From: Treponema sp.
GTDB lineage: Bacteria; Spirochaetota; Spirochaetia; Treponematales; Treponemataceae
Reading direction: 5' to 3'
Length of the DNA stretch: 51,985 nucleotides
Assembly: GCA_024681195.1 (NCBI GenBank)
Contig: JAILBH010000131.1
Span: forward strand, 1 to 51,985
Shown: one piece after another, positions 26,051-34,463 of the stretch
Position numbering within the stretch: the first letter of the stretch is position 1
How the letters are laid out: the number at the start of each line of letters is the position of its first letter
Program-made: the position numbers and the translations under genes
Notes under the pieces: model-generated
What the model was told of the DNA's origin: nothing
The model's database searches: none
The model's input: the letters and a program-made list of their open reading frames with translations, nothing else

Positions 26051-26707
26051 CTACTCCTTTTGCTGTCGCTGAGCCTGTCGATGAGCTCCGCATATATCGC
26101 TTATTATACACTCATTGCATTTAGGATTTCTAGCCGTACATACATATCTTCCATGTAATAACAGCCAGTGATGTGCATCCATAAGGTATTTCTCCGGAAT
26201 CCGTTCCAGAAGTGACTTTTCTACCTGTTCGGGAGTTGTTCCTTCTGCAAGCCCAATCTTGGGACAAATGCGCAATAGGTGAGTGTCAACCGGCATTACA
26301 GGCTTATGAAAAATCACGTTCAGAACAACATTGGCGGTTTTCCCACCAACGCCTGCAAGCGTCATAAGCTTTTCCTTAGTATCCGGAACCTCGCTTCCAA
26401 AGTTTTGAATAAGCTGCTTAGAAAGTTCAATTATATGTGCCGCTTTGTTCCTGTATAAACCAATCGATTTTATATAAGGAATAAGACCATCCACTCCAAG
26501 TGAAAGCATCTTTTGAGGTGTGTCTGCCACCTTAAAAAGTTCCTTTGTTGCAAGATTAACACTTTTATCTGTAGCCTGAGCCGAAAGCACCACCGCAACC
26601 AGCAGTGTAAAAGGATTTTTATAATCCAGTTCCGATTTTGGATTTGGATTTTCCTTTTTAAAGCGTTCCATTAACTCTATAATCTGATCTTTATTCAGTA
26701 GCCTCAT
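26051..26707 (-). CDS. nth: Endonuclease III (DNA glycosylase/AP lyase)
   Basis: Nth removes oxidised pyrimidines and nicks abasic DNA. The 218-residue protein has the helix-hairpin-helix LAGVGGKTANVV with catalytic Lys123, the catalytic Asp141 in MPVDTHLLR, and an iron-sulfur site Cys190-Cys197-Cys200-Cys206 with the standard C-x6-C-x2-C-x5-C spacing. The last dozen residues (GAHRQAQRQQKE) are encoded by a palindromic-repeat remnant. It follows metK by 5 bases with no evident Shine-Dalgarno. Confidence 0.95.
   Translation of the reverse strand: MRLLNKDQIIELMERFKKENPNPKSELDYKNPFTLLVAVVLSAQATDKSVNLATKELFKVADTPQKMLSLGVDGLIPYIKSIGLYRNKAAHIIELSKQLIQNFGSEVPDTKEKLMTLAGVGGKTANVVLNVIFHKPVMPVDTHLLRICPKIGLAEGTTPEQVEKSLLERIPEKYLMDAHHWLLLHGRYVCTARNPKCNECIISDICGAHRQAQRQQKE
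26065..26088 (-). repeat. Degenerate copy of the coding palindromic repeat at the nth 3' end
   Basis: GTCGCTGAGCCTGTCGATGA, continuing with GCTC on the plus strand, matches the core CTGAGCCTGTCGAAGG repeated inside mnmE, with changes at the ends. In nth it is read on the opposite strand and supplies much of the C-terminal tail after the last cluster cysteine. Confidence 0.55.
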
Positions 26708-26712
26708 TGCTA

Positions 26713-27915
26713 TTAAAGTGCGTTTTTAAGTTCGTTAACTTTATCTGTCTTTTCCCAAGGGAAGCCTTCGCGTCCAAAGTGACCGTAGCTTGCTGTTTTG
26801 GAATAGATAGGAGCTTTGAGGCCAAGAGTCTTTGTAATGCCGGCCGGTGTACAATCAAAAACCTTTTCTACAGCAGCAATAATCTTTGTCTTGTCGCATT
26901 TTTCTGTCCCAAAGGTTTCTACCATAATGCTTACCGGGAATGGAACTCCGATTGCATATGCAAGCTCAACTTCGGCTCTTTCTGCAAGACCAGCGGCTAC
27001 AATATTCTTTGCAATGTAGCGTGCCATGTATGCGGCAGAACGGTCTACTTTACTAGGATCTTTTCCACTGAATGCACCGCCACCATGACGGCCCATTCCA
27101 CCATAAGTGTCTACGATGATTTTGCGTCCGGTAAGTCCGGAATCTCCGTCAGGACCACCAGTTACAAAGCGTCCTGTAGGATTTATGTAATATTTTGTTT
27201 TGTCGTCGAGGAGTCCTGTTGGTCCAAGCACTGGTTTTATGATTTGTTCGATAATTGTCTGTTCAATCTGTTCGTGAGTTATTTCCGGATCATGCTGGTG
27301 CGAAATTACAACTGCATCAATGCGTACAGGCTTGTGACCGTCGTATTCAATTGTTACCTGAGATTTAGCATCCGGGCGGAGCCATGCAAGCTTGCCGCTC
27401 TTACGAAGCTCTGTTGCTTTAAGAAGCAGCTGATGAGAATAATAAACAGGAGCCGGCATAAGGGTAGGGGTTTCGTTACATGCAAAACCAAACATCATAC
27501 CCTGGTCTCCAGCTCCCTGCTGACCTTCGTATTCTTTAAGACCGGTTCCGTCAACTCCCTGGCTTATATCTTCTGACTGAGCATGAAGGCGGTTCATAAA
27601 TTCAAAGGTTTTGTAATCCAATCCCTTATCTTCGCTGTCATAGCCAATTTCTTTTGCAACGTTGCGGGCAATTTCTTCTGCCTTTTTATTAAAGCTTTCT
27701 ATATCTATGTTCTGTTTTTTAAATCCAATTTCGCCGCCTACAAGCACAAAATTTGTTGTAGCAAAAGTTTCGCAGGCAACATGTGCGTCTCTGTCCAGAG
27801 AAAGACAGTAGTCAAGAATAGCATCAGAAATCTGGTCACAAAGCTTGTCGGGATGACCTTCACCTACAGATTCAGAAGTAAAAAGTGAATGATTTTTGTT
27901 TAAGATAGTGTCCAT
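26713..27915 (-). CDS. metK: S-adenosylmethionine synthetase
   Basis: MetK makes SAM from methionine and ATP. The 400-residue protein has all three signatures: [19 protein letters not shown] at the N-terminus with the ATP-site His, [10 protein letters not shown] near residue 110, and [19 protein letters not shown] near 270. The start at 27915 is set by AGGAGG 6 bases upstream; the frame opens 21 bases earlier. It heads a run of six minus-strand genes and has a promoter and structured 85-base leader. The other SAM-cycle genes here are mtnN and luxS. Confidence 0.96.
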   Translation of the reverse strand: MDTILNKNHSLFTSESVGEGHPDKLCDQISDAILDYCLSLDRDAHVACETFATTNFVLVGGEIGFKKQNIDIESFNKKAEEIARNVAKEIGYDSEDKGLDYKTFEFMNRLHAQSEDISQGVDGTGLKEYEGQQGAGDQGMMFGFACNETPTLMPAPVYYSHQLLLKATELRKSGKLAWLRPDAKSQVTIEYDGHKPVRIDAVVISHQHDPEITHEQIEQTIIEQIIKPVLGPTGLLDDKTKYYINPTGRFVTGGPDGDSGLTGRKIIVDTYGGMGRHGGGAFSGKDPSKVDRSAAYMARYIAKNIVAAGLAERAEVELAYAIGVPFPVSIMVETFGTEKCDKTKIIAAVEKVFDCTPAGITKTLGLKAPIYSKTASYGHFGREGFPWEKTDKVNELKNAL

Positions 27916-27941
27916 GAGGGACCTCCTCTTTAGCAAGATTT

Positions 27942-28034
27942 ACCAGCCGCCAGGCAGCCAGTGTCCGTTCTGCAATTTGGATTAAATCGACGGATTTCAC
28001 CTATGATAATAATGAAAAGAAGGGATTTGTGCAA
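27942..28034 (-). promoter_or_regulatory. metK promoter and structured 5' leader
   Basis: On the minus strand TTGCAC (28029-28034) and TATTAT (28006-28011) are 17 bases apart, giving a start near 28000 and a leader of about 85 bases. The leader contains AAATC-cguc-GAUUU, an UCCGU/ACGGA pair and an 8-bp wobble-rich hairpin at 27942-27962 (ACUGGCUG, loop CCUGG, CGGCUGGU). It ends with a strong AGGAGG. It does not match the SAM-I consensus by eye. Sensing of SAM or other translational control is possible but unproven. Confidence 0.5.
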
Positions 28035-28060
28035 GAATTTACTGGTGGAAACACAATTAC

Positions 28061-28105
28061 GCAAGGGCAGGGGGAGTTCAATTTTCCTTGCCCTTGCTTT
28101 TTTTT
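28061..28105 (+). terminator. Intrinsic terminator facing right, between divergent metK and the CBM48 gene
   Basis: GCAAGGGCA (28061-28069) pairs with TGCCCTTGC (28089-28097), followed by eight T. The structure and T-run work only for rightward transcription, yet no plus-strand gene lies just upstream, since metK runs away to the left. It may end a small RNA or attenuate the downstream gene. Confidence 0.75.
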
Positions 28106-28144
28106 AAATAATCCTTTATTTTATTAGCAGGAGTAAAATAATCT

Positions 28145-28462
28145 ATGGGATTAAAAAAGTCTTTTTCCGCAGATAAAACAAAGTGTTCAGTTACATTTAC
28201 AGTGTCGGCCGAAGCTGCACATGGCGCAAAGCAGGCAAATATTGCAGGTGACTTTAACAGCTGGAGCAGTACAAATACTCCTATGAAGATGGAGAAAAAT
28301 GGTTCTTTTTCGGTAACACTCGAGCTTGATGTAAACCGTGAATATCAGTTCCGTTATCTTCTTGATAATTCCCGCTGGGAAAATGACTGGAACGCCGATA
28401 AATATGTTCCAGCCCCATACAGCAACGCAGATAATTCTGTTGTCGAAACCTTCCTAAAATAA
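28145..28462 (+). CDS. Small CBM48/glycogen-binding (isoamylase N-terminal-like) protein
   Basis: The 105-residue protein is a lone Ig-like glycogen-binding domain: VTFTVSAEAAHGAKQANIAGDFNSWSS, then PMKMEKNGSFSVTLELDVNREYQFRYLLDNSRWENDW, with the conserved Trp residues of CBM48/AMPK-beta. Enzymatic domains are absent. It might tether to glycogen or regulate its metabolism. AGGAG lies 11 bases before the ATG. An attenuator-like terminator lies 40 bases upstream. The convergent lipoprotein gene ends six bases after its stop; the AT-only inverted repeat between them is a poor terminator. Confidence 0.85.
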   Translation: MGLKKSFSADKTKCSVTFTVSAEAAHGAKQANIAGDFNSWSSTNTPMKMEKNGSFSVTLELDVNREYQFRYLLDNSRWENDWNADKYVPAPYSNADNSVVETFLK

Positions 28463-28468
28463 AAATCT

Positions 28469-29122
28469 TTATTTTATTTCAATTGTCTCATCCAGAGTAA
28501 GCAGCTTTGTTATTCCAATGCTTTGAACAGTCTTTGTTCCATCCGGATTTTTAAGCGTAATCATAAAGTTGCTTTCCTTTATTTCCTGAGTAATTTCTTC
28601 TCCATAAAAAGCGGTAAGCACTTCAAGATATTCTTCTTCGCTCATTTTTTCGTCATTAAATACCGGTGCAAGCAGCATGTCCATAAATTGAACGGTCTGA
28701 CTGTCTGCATTTGCATAAAAACTCAAAAGCTTTTCGGGTGTAAGCACTGCGTGTAATTTTCCTTTTTCTACAGAAACAATTCCCGAGCTAAAAAGCACAG
28801 ATTTAGATTTTTTATCCAGAGCATTTACACTTATGTCGGCTCCATTTTTGCTCACAGCTTTTACGCTTGAAAAACCGCTTTGAGTCATTTCTTCTTCAAT
28901 CTGTTTTGTATCAAAAATTACAGTTTGAGCATCCTCGGTTCCCAATGCAGGACCTATCAATGCAGCAAAGGCCTTTCCTGCAACCCCGTTAAAAACAGCT
29001 TCAACCGAACCATCCTTTTTAAGCTCTAAAGAAATTTCGCTTGTACAGCCTGTAAAACAAAGGCCTGTTGCAGTAATAAGAAAAAAGGCCGCAATAAAAG
29101 AGAGTTTTGTTTTATTTTTCAT
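28469..29122 (-). CDS. Hypothetical lipoprotein
   Basis: Not recognised. The 217-residue protein has a lipoprotein signal peptide (KNKTKLSFIAAFFLITATG, lipobox CFTGC near residue 26) followed by a mainly beta and helical domain starting SLELKKDGSVEAVFNG. It lies 5 bases downstream of the NlpC/P60 gene on the same strand, so the two are probably co-expressed in the envelope. Confidence 0.7.
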   Translation of the reverse strand: MKNKTKLSFIAAFFLITATGLCFTGCTSEISLELKKDGSVEAVFNGVAGKAFAALIGPALGTEDAQTVIFDTKQIEEEMTQSGFSSVKAVSKNGADISVNALDKKSKSVLFSSGIVSVEKGKLHAVLTPEKLLSFYANADSQTVQFMDMLLAPVFNDEKMSEEEYLEVLTAFYGEEITQEIKESNFMITLKNPDGTKTVQSIGITKLLTLDETIEIK

Positions 29123-29127
29123 AATAA

Positions 29128-30255
29128 TCAGCTCCTTGTATAAAAGGTGGAAAGCGGTAAAGTTACTCTAAGCCCGGTATACATTACAAGCCCGGCAGCA
29201 ACAGATTCCATAAAAGGCAAAGCAGCTCCATCCGGTTTATTAAACACTGTATAACTGATGTCCTGCGCGCCCTGCAATGAAACCTTACCAATTCTCCACT
29301 TTGGTGTAGAGAAGGAGATTCCTATTATACCCGGAAAAACAGAACCTTTTATAACCTTGTCTGAATCTATGAGTTTAACATCTCCGAATGTAAATACCGG
29401 ACCTGCATAAACTCTAATAAAATCATTCATAGAAAGGCTCAAGATTACCGGCAGCTGGAAACAGTCAAGTCCCGTATTAAATCTAAGATTAAATCCGGCT
29501 CCTGGATTAAGCTTCCAGCCTGTATAACTCACATGGAATCCCGCATCAATTCCTCTATATCTGAAAACAAACTGACGCGGAGAAAGTAACGACCAGTCAA
29601 AGAAAACCGAAGTATCAAAAAGCAGCTGATCTTCAAAGCGTACAGAGTCTGTCCTATAAGCAGAATCCGAAGTGCCGTTATAATCAGAATCAAAGTACTC
29701 TTCCTCAAACTCTGTTACAGCAAGCTCTTTTCCTGAGCTGTCGGTTTGTTTTCCGGACGGCAAAAACTGACCTGTAGAAACATAGCGGCCCTTCCAGTAA
29801 TCCTGTGCCAGAGAAGAAACAATTGTTCCTGTGTTAGGACCGTCACTGATTGCAGAAATAAACTGATTGTTTCCTATATAAACACCAATATGCGAGATTG
29901 TAGAAGAACTTGTAGTCTTAAAAAACAGCAGATCGCCAATTTCGCGCTTATCATCAGGAATGATCCTTACATAATTATAGATTGCTTTTGCAGTACGCGG
30001 CAGCTGAACCTTTATAGATTCCCGTGCACAATAATAAATGAGTCCTGAACAGTCAAAAGTATCGGGTCCAACAGCTCCGTATTCATAAGGCGCACCAACG
30101 TGCTTTTTAATTTCTTCAACAAACTGCTCCCTCATAGATTGAGCCTGTCCCGGAGTCATATCATTATTCTGTGCGCAAAGTCTTACACACCCCAGACAAA
30201 AAAGCAAAATCAAACAAAAACAAACCTTATAAACATCCCGCATATTTTTATCCAT
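29128..30255 (-). CDS. NlpC/P60 cell-wall peptidase with C-terminal beta-rich domain
   Basis: NlpC/P60 enzymes cut gamma-D-Glu-diaminopimelate links in peptidoglycan stem peptides. The 375-residue protein has a signal peptide (about 5-28), catalytic Cys69 in TFDCSGLIYYCA, catalytic His122 in SHIGVYIG and a third polar residue after it. From about 195 a beta-strand-rich region with alternating aromatics follows (FVFRYRGIDAGFHVSYTGWKLNPG), ending in LSTFYTRS; it resembles a small outer-membrane-type barrel, an unusual fusion. The ATG at 30255 has AGGG in front. Confidence 0.82.
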   Translation of the reverse strand: MDKNMRDVYKVCFCLILLFCLGCVRLCAQNNDMTPGQAQSMREQFVEEIKKHVGAPYEYGAVGPDTFDCSGLIYYCARESIKVQLPRTAKAIYNYVRIIPDDKREIGDLLFFKTTSSSTISHIGVYIGNNQFISAISDGPNTGTIVSSLAQDYWKGRYVSTGQFLPSGKQTDSSGKELAVTEFEEEYFDSDYNGTSDSAYRTDSVRFEDQLLFDTSVFFDWSLLSPRQFVFRYRGIDAGFHVSYTGWKLNPGAGFNLRFNTGLDCFQLPVILSLSMNDFIRVYAGPVFTFGDVKLIDSDKVIKGSVFPGIIGISFSTPKWRIGKVSLQGAQDISYTVFNKPDGAALPFMESVAAGLVMYTGLRVTLPLSTFYTRS

Positions 30256-30330
30256 ATGTTCCCTATTATATTCGATTTTTTTCCATATTTATACAATTAT
30301 TTATTTTTTTCTTCCTTTATTATCGGAATT

Positions 30331-31956
30331 ATGGAAACTAAACTTGCTGTTTTTGTCAATCAAATAGGCTATGAGCCTAAAAAATCTAAATTTGCCTATG
30401 CTACAGGCCTTAATGGAACCGAATCTTTTTCTCTTGTTGATAAGGCTTCTAATAAAGTTGTATTTACTTCCAAAGCAGCTCGCCCAAAATGCGACCGGGT
30501 TGCCGGCGAGGATGTCTGCTGTCTTGATTTTTCTGATTTTACCACATCAGGAACCTACTTTATCAGCATTACCAGCCGGAACGGACAGACTGTTCAAAGT
30601 TTACCGGTAATTATTCAGGAAAATATTTATCGCCAGGTATATTTTTCTACCTTATATTATTTTTATCTTTCACGTTGCGGTCAGGAAACCCGGGATAATA
30701 TTTATAAGCTTTGGGGACATTCTTCCTGTCATGACACACCTGCCACAATTTATGGAACCGATCAGAAAAAGGAAGTAAACGGCGGCTGGCATGATGCGGG
30801 CGATTATGGTCGTTATGTTGTTGCCGGAAGCAAGGCTGTTATGGATATTCTTCTTGCTTATGAAGCAAGTCCTTCTTTTGACCAGTTTGATATTCTTGCC
30901 GAAGCGCGTTTTGAACTTGAATGGATGCTCAAAATGCAGCGGGAAGATGGTGGAGTCTGTCACAAAGTTTCGTGCTATCATTTTTGCGGTTTTATAAATC
31001 CACAGGATGAAAAGGATGAGCTTGTAATTGCTCCGGTTTCTTCTACAGCTACCGCCGATTTTGCAGGCTGCTGTGCATTTGCCAGCGAGTTTTACAAAAA
31101 AACAGATCCGGACTTTGCAGCTTCTCTTTTAAAAGCAGCGCTCAAAGCTCAAGCCTATCTGGAAAGCCACGACGACGAGCCGTATAAAAATCCTCCCGAA
31201 ATTACAACCGGTGGTTACGGTGACTGGTCTTCTATTGATGAACGTTATTTTGCCTGCGCCGCCTTGTTCCTGCGTACCGGCAAAGAAAAATATCTTACGC
31301 TTGCAATGGAGCTTCGCAATAAGATTGTGCAGGCTCCAAAAGATCCTGAATGCCCATGGAAAAATGTCTGGTTTGAAGGTTTTGGCTGGGGAATGGTTGC
31401 AGGTTATGGAACAGAGCTTTTTCTTCGCGCAAAAGACAAAATTAACGACAAGAAAATTCTAAAGACAATTACAGATTCAATGCTTGATACTGCAGACAGA
31501 CTTCTTTTTACAGTAGACACTGCCTCCTTTGGAACCAGCCTTGAAAAAGTAATGTGGGGAAGCTCCGGTCACGTTTGTGATAACGCTCATGCCCTGCTGC
31601 TTGCCTATGATTTAACGGGCGACACAAAATATTACGAGGCTGCAAAAAAACAGTTTGATTATGTTCTTGGCTGTAATCCTATGAATATCTGCTATGTAAC
31701 AGGCTTTGGAACAAATACAGTCGAACATCCGCATCACAGACCTTCTGCTGCAATGGAAAAAACAATGCCGGGAATGCTTTCCGGTGGTCCTTGCGAAGGC
31801 CTTTATGATGCTGTTGCCAAAGAAAAGCTTGAACCGCTGCATCTGCCGCCATTACGCTGCTTCATAGATGACTGGGGCAGCTACAGCACCAACGAAATTG
31901 CCATTTACTGGAATTCTACATTTGTATATGTTGCGTCAAAATTGAAATTAGTTTAG
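30331..31956 (+). CDS. Glycoside hydrolase family 9 (endoglucanase-type)
   Basis: GH9 enzymes cleave beta-1,4-glucans with inversion. The 541-residue protein has an N-terminal Ig-like CelD_N domain (about 1-95) and an (alpha/alpha)6 catalytic domain. Visible residues are Asp155 and Asp158 in HDAGDYGRY, the HPHHRPS signature near 470 and the acid Glu522 in NEIAIYWN. No signal peptide is present from ATG 30331. The frame opens upstream and ATG 30256 would add a hydrophobic but uncharged leader, which looks non-coding. It may therefore act inside the cell on imported oligosaccharides. Confidence 0.88.
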   Translation: METKLAVFVNQIGYEPKKSKFAYATGLNGTESFSLVDKASNKVVFTSKAARPKCDRVAGEDVCCLDFSDFTTSGTYFISITSRNGQTVQSLPVIIQENIYRQVYFSTLYYFYLSRCGQETRDNIYKLWGHSSCHDTPATIYGTDQKKEVNGGWHDAGDYGRYVVAGSKAVMDILLAYEASPSFDQFDILAEARFELEWMLKMQREDGGVCHKVSCYHFCGFINPQDEKDELVIAPVSSTATADFAGCCAFASEFYKKTDPDFAASLLKAALKAQAYLESHDDEPYKNPPEITTGGYGDWSSIDERYFACAALFLRTGKEKYLTLAMELRNKIVQAPKDPECPWKNVWFEGFGWGMVAGYGTELFLRAKDKINDKKILKTITDSMLDTADRLLFTVDTASFGTSLEKVMWGSSGHVCDNAHALLLAYDLTGDTKYYEAAKKQFDYVLGCNPMNICYVTGFGTNTVEHPHHRPSAAMEKTMPGMLSGGPCEGLYDAVAKEKLEPLHLPPLRCFIDDWGSYSTNEIAIYWNSTFVYVASKLKLV

Positions 31957-31990
31957 CATAGATACAAACTCAATTAATGGAGATTTATCT

Positions 31991-32722
31991 ATGTTAGAAC
32001 TCAAAAATGTAACCAAGTCTTACAACAAAAACACCGTTAAGGCTGTTGATTCCCTTTCTATGACAGTTAACAACGGAGAGATTTTTGGATTCCTTGGACC
32101 AAATGGTGCCGGAAAAACAACTTCAATCAGAATGCTTACAGGTATTCTTCAGCCGGATGAAGGCGAACTTTTGCTTGATGGAATTTCTATTAAAGAACGT
32201 CCTATTGCAGCAAAACGCACCTTTGCATTTGTACCTGATAACCCCGAAACCTTTTCTCGCCTTAAGGCAATAGAATATCTTGATTTTATAAGTGATGTTT
32301 ACAAGGTTCCTGCAGACCAGAAAAAACAGCGCATCGAAGATTATTGTACAAAGTTCGGTCTTCTTGAAAACCTGAACAGCCGCATTTCTTCGTTCAGCCA
32401 TGGTATGAAGCAAAAGCTCTTCCTTATTGCAAGCCTCATTACTGATCCTAACAACTGGATTCTTGACGAGCCGATGGTAGGTCTTGATCCTGAAGCTGCC
32501 TTTACAATTAAGGAAATTATGCGTGAACGTGCTGCAGCCGGTAAGACAGTTTTCTTTTCTACCCACGTAATGGAAGTTGCAGAAAAGCTTTGCGACAGAG
32601 TAGGAATTATTAAAAAAGGAAAAATTGTATTTATTGGGACAGTAGAAGAGCTTCAGCAGCAGCACGGAACAGCCGGCCAGTCACTCGAAGACATATTCCT
32701 TAAGCTTGTTTCGGAGGAATAA
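31991..32722 (+). CDS. ABC transporter ATP-binding protein
   Basis: The 243-residue ATPase has Walker A GPNGAGKTTS, a Q-loop region, signature SSFSHGMKQKL, Walker B WILDEPMVGLDP and the switch His in VFFSTHVMEV. It belongs to the ABC-2 exporter class (CcmA/NatA-like). GGAG lies 8 bases before the ATG. The permease begins 1 base after its stop, so they form one exporter. The substrate is unknown. Confidence 0.92.
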   Translation: MLELKNVTKSYNKNTVKAVDSLSMTVNNGEIFGFLGPNGAGKTTSIRMLTGILQPDEGELLLDGISIKERPIAAKRTFAFVPDNPETFSRLKAIEYLDFISDVYKVPADQKKQRIEDYCTKFGLLENLNSRISSFSHGMKQKLFLIASLITDPNNWILDEPMVGLDPEAAFTIKEIMRERAAAGKTVFFSTHVMEVAEKLCDRVGIIKKGKIVFIGTVEELQQQHGTAGQSLEDIFLKLVSEE

Positions 32723-32723
32723 A

Positions 32724-34454
32724 ATGAAAAATCAGATGTTATGGCCTCTCTTTAAGATTTTTTCCTCTAATTCCTTTTCGCTTGGAATGTTCCTGGAAAA
32801 TTTTAAAAAAGGCATTAAAGGAATTCTGCGTAATATCCTTTATATTGCTCTTTTAGGATATTTTATTGTTGTAGCGGGCGGCCTCTTTATCCTCATTATG
32901 ACAAGAGTCGGAAACGGACTTGTTAATAGCGGTGATATAGAGAAAATGCCTGTATTCATTATTTTTGCAGCTCTTGCGGCAGTTTTATTCTTCGGATTTA
33001 TTTCGGCAGCAACAAACTATTACACCGGTTCCGGCGAAGAACAGTTTCTTTCCATGCCGCTTAATCCGGTAGAAATTTTTGGTGCAAAGGTTGCAGTAAC
33101 AGCTGTTTCTGATTTGATTCTTGGTGCAGCAATCATGCTGGTTGGCGGAATCATTTATGGAATAAAAGCAGGTCTTGTTACACATCCTCTGTTTTACGTA
33201 GGACTTTTAGTAACCATTCTTGCAGTAGAATCAATAGCAGTGCTTGTAATTTACACACTTCTTCTTCTGTTTTTGAATGTAATTCCAAAGCTCCGTAACC
33301 GTTCAATTCTTACAAGTCTTGCAACTGTGCTTTTACTCTGTTTTGTATTTGCCTACAGTCTTTTTTCTTCAAGAATTTCAATGCTCATGGATCAGGAAGA
33401 TGCAAGTACAGCCATATTTGTTCAGATGATTCGTGCATGGTCAGAAAAAGCGCCCATTCTTATGTTCTTTGCAGATGCAATCAGCGGAAAAATTGTTCCA
33501 ATCCTTGTAATGGCTGCAATCTTTGCAGTAATTGTATTTGCATTAATTCCACTTGCAGCTCCTCTTTACATCCGTTCACTTAACGGCTTTTCTGATGTTA
33601 AGACAAAAAAGATTACAACAGAAAAGGCAAAAGATGTTTTGAGCAAAGAACTCAAAACAAATTCCATTTTTCATACGCTGCTTGTACGTGACATAAGAAC
33701 AATCTTCCGCGAGCCTTCGTTCTTTGGTAACGGACCTCTTATGATTATTCTTGTTCCTGTAATGTTCCTTATTTCGTTTACAGTAAGCTTTGCAGCAGCC
33801 AAGGGTTCCGGAATTGCAGAAGTTCGCGCCATGATGATTTCTACATTTTCCGAAAATATGACTCCAGAAGGAATGGTAACTGTAAAATATCTTTTTACCG
33901 TAATTATTGCAGGGATTTGTATCTTTATGGGTAACTGTGCAAACATAGCTTCTACTTCATTCTCTCGCGAAGGAAAAGCAATCTACGACCTTAAGGCAAT
34001 GCCAATTAAGGAAGAGACAATCGTTCTTGTAAAATTCTGGCACGCCATGATTTATTGTCTTGCTTCCATTGTAATAATCTTCCTGTTCTTCTTTGGACTG
34101 GTTAAGTTTCTTTACATTCCATTTACAGCAAGCGACATTTTCTTTATGACAATCAAATATGCAGTTCTTACAATTCTTGCTTCGTTTGTTTTGATTTTTA
34201 TAGAAATGTTTATTGATACAATAAATCCAAAGCTTCAGTGGGAAAATCCTACAGCAGCTTTTAAGCAGAACATGAACGCCGTAGTTTCTACCTTTATTGT
34301 AATGGGCTTTATAGGACTCATTGTTTTGCTCATTGTGTTCCTGCCAAAAAACAATATTGGTTACCTTATTGTTTCTGCAATTATGCTTGTAATAGCTGCT
34401 CCGCTTGGTTACGGCTATTACCGTTATGCTGTAAAAAAGATTCCTAAGATGTAG
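32724..34454 (+). CDS. ABC-2 type transporter permease
   Basis: The 576-residue inner-membrane protein has about 12 membrane helices, beginning with NILYIALLGYFIVVAGGLFI and ending with YLIVSAIMLVIAAPLGYGY. A soluble stretch near 295-325 (DVKTKKITTEKAKDVLSKELK) separates two halves of six. GGAGG precedes the ATG at 32724. It pairs with the ATPase just upstream. Its size is double that of a single ABC-2 half-permease, suggesting that one chain forms the whole channel. Confidence 0.85.
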   Translation: MKNQMLWPLFKIFSSNSFSLGMFLENFKKGIKGILRNILYIALLGYFIVVAGGLFILIMTRVGNGLVNSGDIEKMPVFIIFAALAAVLFFGFISAATNYYTGSGEEQFLSMPLNPVEIFGAKVAVTAVSDLILGAAIMLVGGIIYGIKAGLVTHPLFYVGLLVTILAVESIAVLVIYTLLLLFLNVIPKLRNRSILTSLATVLLLCFVFAYSLFSSRISMLMDQEDASTAIFVQMIRAWSEKAPILMFFADAISGKIVPILVMAAIFAVIVFALIPLAAPLYIRSLNGFSDVKTKKITTEKAKDVLSKELKTNSIFHTLLVRDIRTIFREPSFFGNGPLMIILVPVMFLISFTVSFAAAKGSGIAEVRAMMISTFSENMTPEGMVTVKYLFTVIIAGICIFMGNCANIASTSFSREGKAIYDLKAMPIKEETIVLVKFWHAMIYCLASIVIIFLFFFGLVKFLYIPFTASDIFFMTIKYAVLTILASFVLIFIEMFIDTINPKLQWENPTAAFKQNMNAVVSTFIVMGFIGLIVLLIVFLPKNNIGYLIVSAIMLVIAAPLGYGYYRYAVKKIPKM

Positions 34455-34463
34455 GAGCGCGTT

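Noticed and set aside
26707-27576. 289-residue open frame antisense to metK
   Set aside because: It mirrors a highly conserved gene, has a Cys/Phe-rich composition with no recognisable domain and no ribosome binding site.
27916-28000. SAM-I riboswitch before metK
   Set aside because: The characteristic GAGGG/kink-turn and GGCAACC core is not present by eye; only a generic structured leader is claimed.
28393-28402. GCCGATAA-like sequence inside the CBM48 gene
   Set aside because: It is within conserved coding sequence, and no gene start follows at a suitable distance.
28455-28480. Bidirectional terminator between the CBM48 gene and the lipoprotein gene
   Set aside because: The inverted repeat AAAATAAA/TTTATTTT has no GC pairs and overlaps both stop codons, so it is too weak to call.
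30130-30150. GAGCCTGTCC in the NlpC/P60 gene as another mnmE-type repeat
   Set aside because: The match covers only about ten bases and lacks the palindromic partner.
30100-30330. Upstream extension of the GH9 frame, including ATG 30256 with a hydrophobic leader
   Set aside because: It overlaps the divergent NlpC/P60 start and promoter, lacks basic residues expected in a signal peptide and is nearly all A/T.
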